DNA of 64,000 nt from positions 18,566,446-18,630,445 of the forward strand of contig OZ014411.1 of the NCBI GenBank assembly GCA_963965975.1. Direction: 5' to 3'. Of the stretch, positions 59,336 to 64,000 are shown one piece after another. Origin of the DNA: Xestospongia bergquistia (Eukaryota; Porifera; Demospongiae; Haplosclerida; Petrosiidae). The position numbers and the translations under genes are program-made. A model generated the notes under the pieces. The model was not told the origin of the DNA and did no database searches. It saw only the letters and a program-made list of their open reading frames with translations. The first letter of the stretch is position 1. The number at the start of each line of letters is the position of its first letter.

Positions 59336-60622
59336 GAAGTTAATAAAATAAACATCTCAGTCTAAAGGACTCTATGGGACTAACTAAATAAACTGCTATT
59401 AACAGTTTAGTAAGTTGGTTTACATGAACACTCTAAAGTCTTTAAATTAAAGACTTTAGAAGGTTTAGACTATTGAGTGAAGTTAAGAAAGTGATCAGCT
59501 CAGTCTAAAGGTCTCTATGGGAGTAACTAAATAAATTGTTATTAACAGTTTAGTAAGTTGGTTTACCTTAATACTATAAAGTCTTTAAATTAAAGACTTT
59601 AGAAGGTTTAGACTATTGATAGATGTTAACAAAGTAAACAGCTCAGTCTAAAGGAGTCTAGGGGACTAACTAAATGAACTGTTATTAACAGTTTAGTAAG
59701 TTGGTTTGCATTAACACTCTAAAGTCTTTAAATTAAAGACTTTAGAAGGTTTAGACTATTGAGTGTAGTTAATAAAGTAAACAGCTTAGTTTAAAGGACT
59801 CTATGGGACTAACTAAATAAACTTTTATTAAAACTTTAGTAAGTTGGTTTGCATTAACACTCTAAAGTCTTTAAATTAGAGACTTTAGAAGGTTTAGACT
59901 ATTGATTGAAGTTAACAAAGTTTACAGCTCAGTATAAAGGACTCTATGGGACAAACTACATAAACTCTTATTAACAGTTTAGTAAATTGGTTTGCATTAA
60001 CACTCTAAAGTCTTTAAATTAAAGACTTTAGAAGGTTTAGACTATTGAGTGAAGTTAATAAAGTAAACAGCTCAGTCTAAAGGGCTCTATGGGACTAACT
60101 AAACAAACTGTTATTAACAGTTTAGTAAGTTGGTTTGCCTTAATACTCTAAAGTCTTTAAATTAAAGACTTTAGAAGGTTTAGACTATTGACTGAAGTTA
60201 ATAAAGTAAACAGTTCAGTCTAATGGACTCTATAGGACTAACTAAATAAACTGTTATTAACAGTTTAGTAAGTTGGCTTGCATTAACACTCTAAAGTCTT
60301 TAAATTAAAGACTTTAGAAGGTTTAGACTATTGAGTGAAGTTAATAAAGTAAACAGCTCAGTCTAAAGGACTCTATGGGACTAACTAAATAAACTGTTAT
60401 TAACAGTTTAGTAAGTTGGTTTGCATTAACACTCTAAAGTCTTTAAATTAAAGACTTTAGAAGGTTTAGACTATTGAGTGAAGTTATTGAAGTAAACAGC
60501 TCAGTCTAAAGGACTCTATGTGACTAACTATATAAACTGTTATTAATAGTTTAGTAAGTTGGTTTGCCTTAACACTCTAAAGTCTTTAAATTAAAGACTT
60601 TAGAAGGTTTAGACTATTGATT
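59336..60622 (+). repeat. 9-monomer duplication, copy 2
   Basis: Second copy, 1287 bp (9 x 143) long. It lacks the 8-bp tandem insertion of copy 1. After it follows a B-type monomer at 60623. Confidence 0.9.
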
Positions 60623-61049
60623 GAAGTTAACAAAGTAAACAGCTCAGTCTAATGGACTCTATGGGACTAACTAAATGAATTGTTATCAACAGTTTAGTAA
60701 GTTGGTTTGCATTAACACTCTAAAGTCTTTAAATTAAAGACTTTAGAAGGTTTATACTATTGAGTGGAGTTAATAAAGTAAACAGCTCAGTCTAAAAGAC
60801 TCTATGGGACTATCTCAATAAACTGTTATTCACAGTTTACTAAGTTTGTTTGCATTAACACTCTAAAGTCTTTAAATTAAGACGTTAGAAGGTTTAGACT
60901 ATTGAGTGAAGTTAGTAAAGTAAACAGCTCAGTTTAAAAGACTCTATGGGACTAACTAAATAAACTGTTATTAACAGTTTAGTAAGTGGTTTGCATTAAC
61001 ACTCTAAAGTGTTTACATTAAAGACTTTAGAAGGTTTAGACTATTGAGT

Positions 61050-62192
61050 GAAGTTAATAAAGTAAACAGCTCAATCTAAAGGACTCTATGGGACGAACTA
61101 AATAAATTGCTATGAACAGTTTAGAAAGTTGGTTTGCATTAAGACTCTGAAGTGTTTAAATTAAAGACTTTAGAAGGTTTAGACCATTGAGTGAAGTTAA
61201 TAAAGTATACAGCTCAGTCTAAAGGACTCTATGGGACTAACTAAATAAACTGTTATTAACAGTTTAGTAAGTTGGTTTGCATTAACACTCTAAAGTCTTT
61301 AAATTAAAGAGTTTAGAAGGTTTCAACTAATGATTGAAGTTAATAAAGTAAACAGCTCTTTCTAAAGGACTCTATGGGACTAACTAAATAAACTTTTATT
61401 AACAGTTTAGTAAGTTGGTTTGCATTAACACTCTAAAGTCTTTAAATTAAAGACTTTAGAAGGTTTAGACTATTGATTGAAGTTAACGAAGTAAAGAGCT
61501 CAGTCTAATGGACTCTATGGAAGTAACTAAATAAACTGTTATTAAGAGTTTAGTAAGTTGGTTTGCCTTAACACTCTAAAGTCTTTAAATTAAAGACTTT
61601 AGAAGGTTTAGACTATTGAGTGAAGTTAATAAAGTATACAGCTCAGTATAAAGGACTCTGTGGGACAAACTAAATGAACTGTTTTTAACAGTTTAGTAAG
61701 TTCGTCTGCCTTAACACTTTAAAGTCTTTAAATTAAAGACTTTAGAAGGTTTAGACTATTGAGTGAAGTTAATAACGTAAACAGCTCGGTCTAAAGGACT
61801 CTATGGGACTAACTAAATAAACTGTTATTAACAGTTTAGTAAGTTTGTTTGCCTTTTCACTCTAAAGTCTTTAAGTTAAAGACTTTAAAGGTTTAGACTA
61901 TTGATTGAAATTAACAATGTAAACAGCTCAGTCTAAAGGACTCTATGGGACGAACTAAATGAACTGTTATTAACAGTTTAGTAAGTTGGTTTGCATTAAC
62001 ACTCTAAAGTCTTTAAATTAAAGACTTTAGAAGGTTTAGACTATTGATTGAAGTTAATAAAGTAAACAGCTCAGTCTAAAGGATTCTATGGGACTAACTA
62101 AATAAACTGTTATTATCAGTTTAGTAAGTTGGTTTGCATTAACACTCTAAAGTCTTTAAATTAAAGAGTTTAGAAGGTTTAGACTATTGAGT
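61050..62192 (+). repeat. 8-monomer duplication (61-63 kb), copy 1
   Basis: Markers repeat at lag 1143 then 1142: CTCAATCTAAAGG with AATTGCTATGAACAG (61071 and 62214), GTTAACGAAGTAAAGAGC (61479 and 62622), GTCTGCCTTAACACTTT (61704 and 62846), GCCTTTTCAC with TTTAAGTTAAAG, and GGATTCTATGGG with TATTATCAG (62081 and 63223). Confidence 0.93.
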
Positions 62193-63334
62193 GAAGTCAA
62201 TAAAGTAAACAGCTCAATCTAAAGGACTCTATGGGACGAACTAAATAAATTGCTATGAACAGTTTAGAAAGTTGGTTTGCATTAAGACTCTGAAGTGTTT
62301 AAATTAAAGACTTTAGAAGGTTTAGACCATTGAGTGAAGTTAATAAAGTATACAGCTCAGTCTAAAGGACTCTATGGGACTAACTAAATAAACTGTTATT
62401 AACAGTTTAGTAAGTTGGTTTGCATTAACACTCTAAAGTCTTTAAATTAAAGAGTTTAGAAGGTTTCAACTAATGATTGAAGTTAATAAAGTAAACAGCT
62501 CTTTCTAAAGGACTCTATGGGACTAACTAAATAAACTTTTATTAACAGTTTAGTAAGTTGGTTTGCATTAACACTCTAAAGTCTTTAAATTAAAGACTTT
62601 AGAAGGTTTAGACTATTGATTGAAGTTAACGAAGTAAAGAGCTCAGTCTAATGGACTCTATGGAAGTAACTAAATAAACTGTTATTAAGAGTTTAGTAAG
62701 TTGGTTTGCCTTAACACTCTAAAGTCTTTAAATTAAAGACTTTAGAAGGTTTAGACTATTGAGTGAAGTTAATAAAGTATACAGCTCAGTATAAAGGACT
62801 CTGTGGGACAAACTAAATGAACTGTTTTTAACAGTTTAGAAGTTGGTCTGCCTTAACACTTTAAAGTCTTTAAATTAAAGACTTTAGAAGGTTTAGACTA
62901 TTGAGTGAAGTTAATAACGTAAACAGCTCGGTCTAAAGGACTCTATGGGACTAACTAAATAAACTGTTATTAACAGTTTAGTAAGTTTGTTTGCCTTTTC
63001 ACTCTAAAGTCTTTAAGTTAAAGACTTTAAAGGTTTAGACTATTGATTGAAATTAACAATGTAAACAGCTCAGTCTAAAGGACTCTATGGGACGAACTAA
63101 ATGAACTGTTATTAACAGTTTAGTAAGTTGGTTTGCATTAACACTCTAAAGTCTTTAAATTAAAGACTTTAGAAGGTTTAGACTATTGATTGAAGTTAAT
63201 AAAGTAAACAGCTCAGTCTAAAGGATTCTATGGGACTAACTAAATAAACTGTTATTATCAGTTTAGTAAGTTGGTTTGCATTAACACTCTAAAGTCTTTA
63301 AATTAAAGAGTTTAGAAGGTTTAGACTATTGAGT
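62193..63334 (+). repeat. 8-monomer duplication (61-63 kb), copy 2
   Basis: Nearly identical to copy 1; visible differences are GAAGTC instead of GAAGTT at the first monomer and a 1-bp loss in TTTAGAAGTTGGTCTG near 62840. A third copy starts at 63335 (GAAGTCAATAAAG) but changes within about 40 bp. It is one of the youngest-looking duplications in the window. Confidence 0.93.
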
Positions 63335-64000
63335 GAAGTCAATAAAGTAAACAGCTCAGTCTAAAGGACTCTATTAGACTAACTAAATAAACTGTTATTA
63401 ACAGTTTAGTAAGTTGGTTTACCTTAACACTCTAAAGTCTTTAAATTAAATTCTTTAGAAGGTTTAGACTATTGATAGAAGTTAACAAAGTAAACAGCTT
63501 AGTCTAAAGGACTCTATGGCACTAACTAAATGAACTGTTATTAACAGTTTAGTAAGTTGGTTTGCATTAACACTCTAAAGTCTTTAAATTAAAGACTTTA
63601 GAAGGTTTAGACTATTGAGTGAAGTTAATAAAGTAAACAGCTTAGTTTAAAGGACTCTATGGGACTAACTAAATGAACTTTTATTAACAGTTTAGTAAGT
63701 TGGTTTGCATTAACACTCTAAAGTCTTTAAATTAAAGACTTTAGAAGGTTTAGACTATTGAGTGAAGTTAATAATGTGAACAGCTTAGTTTAAAGGACTC
63801 TATGGGACTAACTAAATAAAATTTTATTAAGAGTTTAGTAAGTTGGTTTGCATTAACACTCTAAAGTCTTTAAATTAAAGACTTTAGAAGGTTTAGACTA
63901 TTGAATAAAGTTAATAAAGTATACAGCTCAGTCTAAAGGACTCTATGGGACAAACTAAATGAACTGTTATTAACAGCTTAGTAAGTTGGTTTGCATTAAG

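Larger units (their letters stand above)
1..64000 (+). repeat. 143-bp satellite array, whole window
   Basis: The whole window is head-to-tail copies of one AT-rich monomer. Successive monomer starts (GAAGTTAATAAAG) are 143 bp apart, for example 21673, 21816 and 21959. First full start 140 and last start 63907 give about 446 complete copies; the window begins at monomer position 5 and ends at position 94. Every copy has the same orientation and I found no interrupting DNA. Landmarks in order are ACAGCTCAGTCTAAAGGACT (17-36), CTATGGGACTAACTAAA (37-53), CTGTTATTAACAG (58-70), TTGGTTTGCATTAACAC (80-96), a palindrome at 97-125, and GGTTTAGACTATTGAGT (127-143). Consensus GC is about 29% with no CpG. 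Stops are dense in all frames, and 143 is not a multiple of three, so no reading frame persists. The length is close to one nucleosome core. A centromeric or other heterochromatic role is inference from size and composition; the species is not identifiable here. Confidence 0.98.
42001..64000 (+). repeat. Array domain 4: satellite with C-D dimers and recent duplications
   Basis: Same satellite, with a recurrent monomer pair: C carries ACAGCTTAGTTTAAAGG and usually AACTTTTATTAAA, and the next monomer D carries AGTATACAGCTCAGTATAAA. Pairs occur near 42617, 47047, 47620, 47905, 53614, 54188, 54474, 55473, 58470 and 59763. The domain holds four adjacent two-copy block duplications (14-, 13-, 9- and 8-mer) whose copies differ at few positions by eye. 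No gene is seen. Confidence 0.82.

Noticed and set aside
61050..63334. Calling the near-identical adjacent 8-mer an assembly error
   Set aside because: Private differences exist between the copies, and several other blocks in the window behave the same way. An artefact remains possible but cannot be shown from sequence alone.
1..64000. Short open reading frames in any frame on either strand
   Set aside because: They are short stretches inside satellite monomers. TAA and TAG stops are dense, the 143-bp period rotates the frame every copy, and there is no coding-like codon structure.
1..64000. CRISPR array
   Set aside because: The repeats are 143 bp and directly adjacent; there are no unique spacers between short conserved repeats, and no cas genes.
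1..64000. Plasmid or viral iteron origin
   Set aside because: About 446 monomers over 64 kb without any replication gene is far beyond an iteron set and fits a nuclear satellite.
1..64000. Assigning the array to a known species or named satellite family
   Set aside because: Length and composition resemble several insect and other satellites, but I do not recognise the sequence and cannot search.

Overview
This window is one uninterrupted eukaryotic satellite DNA array. It consists of head-to-tail copies, all in the same orientation, of a monomer with a consensus length of 143 bp. Measured between the first full monomer start (140) and the last (63907), there are about 446 complete copies, plus a partial copy at each edge. 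The window opens at monomer position 5 and closes at position 94. The monomer numbering used throughout starts at GAAGTTAATAAAG. I see no protein-coding gene, RNA gene, transposon, CRISPR array or single-copy DNA. Consensus GC is about 29% (42 of 143 bases) and the consensus contains no CpG. Array size, monomer length and AT-richness fit (peri)centromeric or other constitutive heterochromatin of an animal or plant. The species cannot be named from this sequence alone.

Each monomer carries two odd-length palindromes. The larger (positions 97-125) has 14-bp arms around a single A. The smaller (positions 54-74) has 10-bp arms around a single T and extends imperfectly to positions 45-83. Both recur in most monomers. 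Each also has a variant form in which paired positions in the two arms have both changed, so the symmetry is kept (pair 60/68 and pair 103/119).

Layout. (1) 1 to about 4.4 kb: ordinary monomers with weak higher-order structure. (2) About 4.4-23.1 kb: the same family interrupted by a diverged subfamily in ordered triplets, inside long higher-order blocks (29- versus 33-monomer blocks at 7.0-16.0 kb; a 26-monomer block copied at 16.7-20.4 and 20.4-23.5 kb). (3) About 23.1-42 kb: the triplet subfamily is gone; a recurring three-monomer set (E-F-G) appears, with a 17-monomer block in two copies (28.8-33.7 kb), a 6-monomer block (35.9-37.3 kb) and an 8-monomer block (39.5-41.8 kb). (4) About 42-64 kb: a recurring C-D monomer pair and a series of two-copy duplications of different sizes: 14-mer with a nested 4-mer (42.9-46.3 kb), 13-mer (49.9-53.6 kb), 9-mer (58.0-60.6 kb), 8-mer (61.0-63.3 kb).

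There is therefore no single fixed higher-order repeat. The array looks like a patchwork of staggered, mostly two-copy duplications whose lengths are whole multiples of the monomer, as expected from unequal exchange or replication slippage in register. Small off-register events (8, 14, 37 and -57 bp) serve as markers and several lie at the palindromes. All distances were read by eye from landmark variants; percent identities were not computed.
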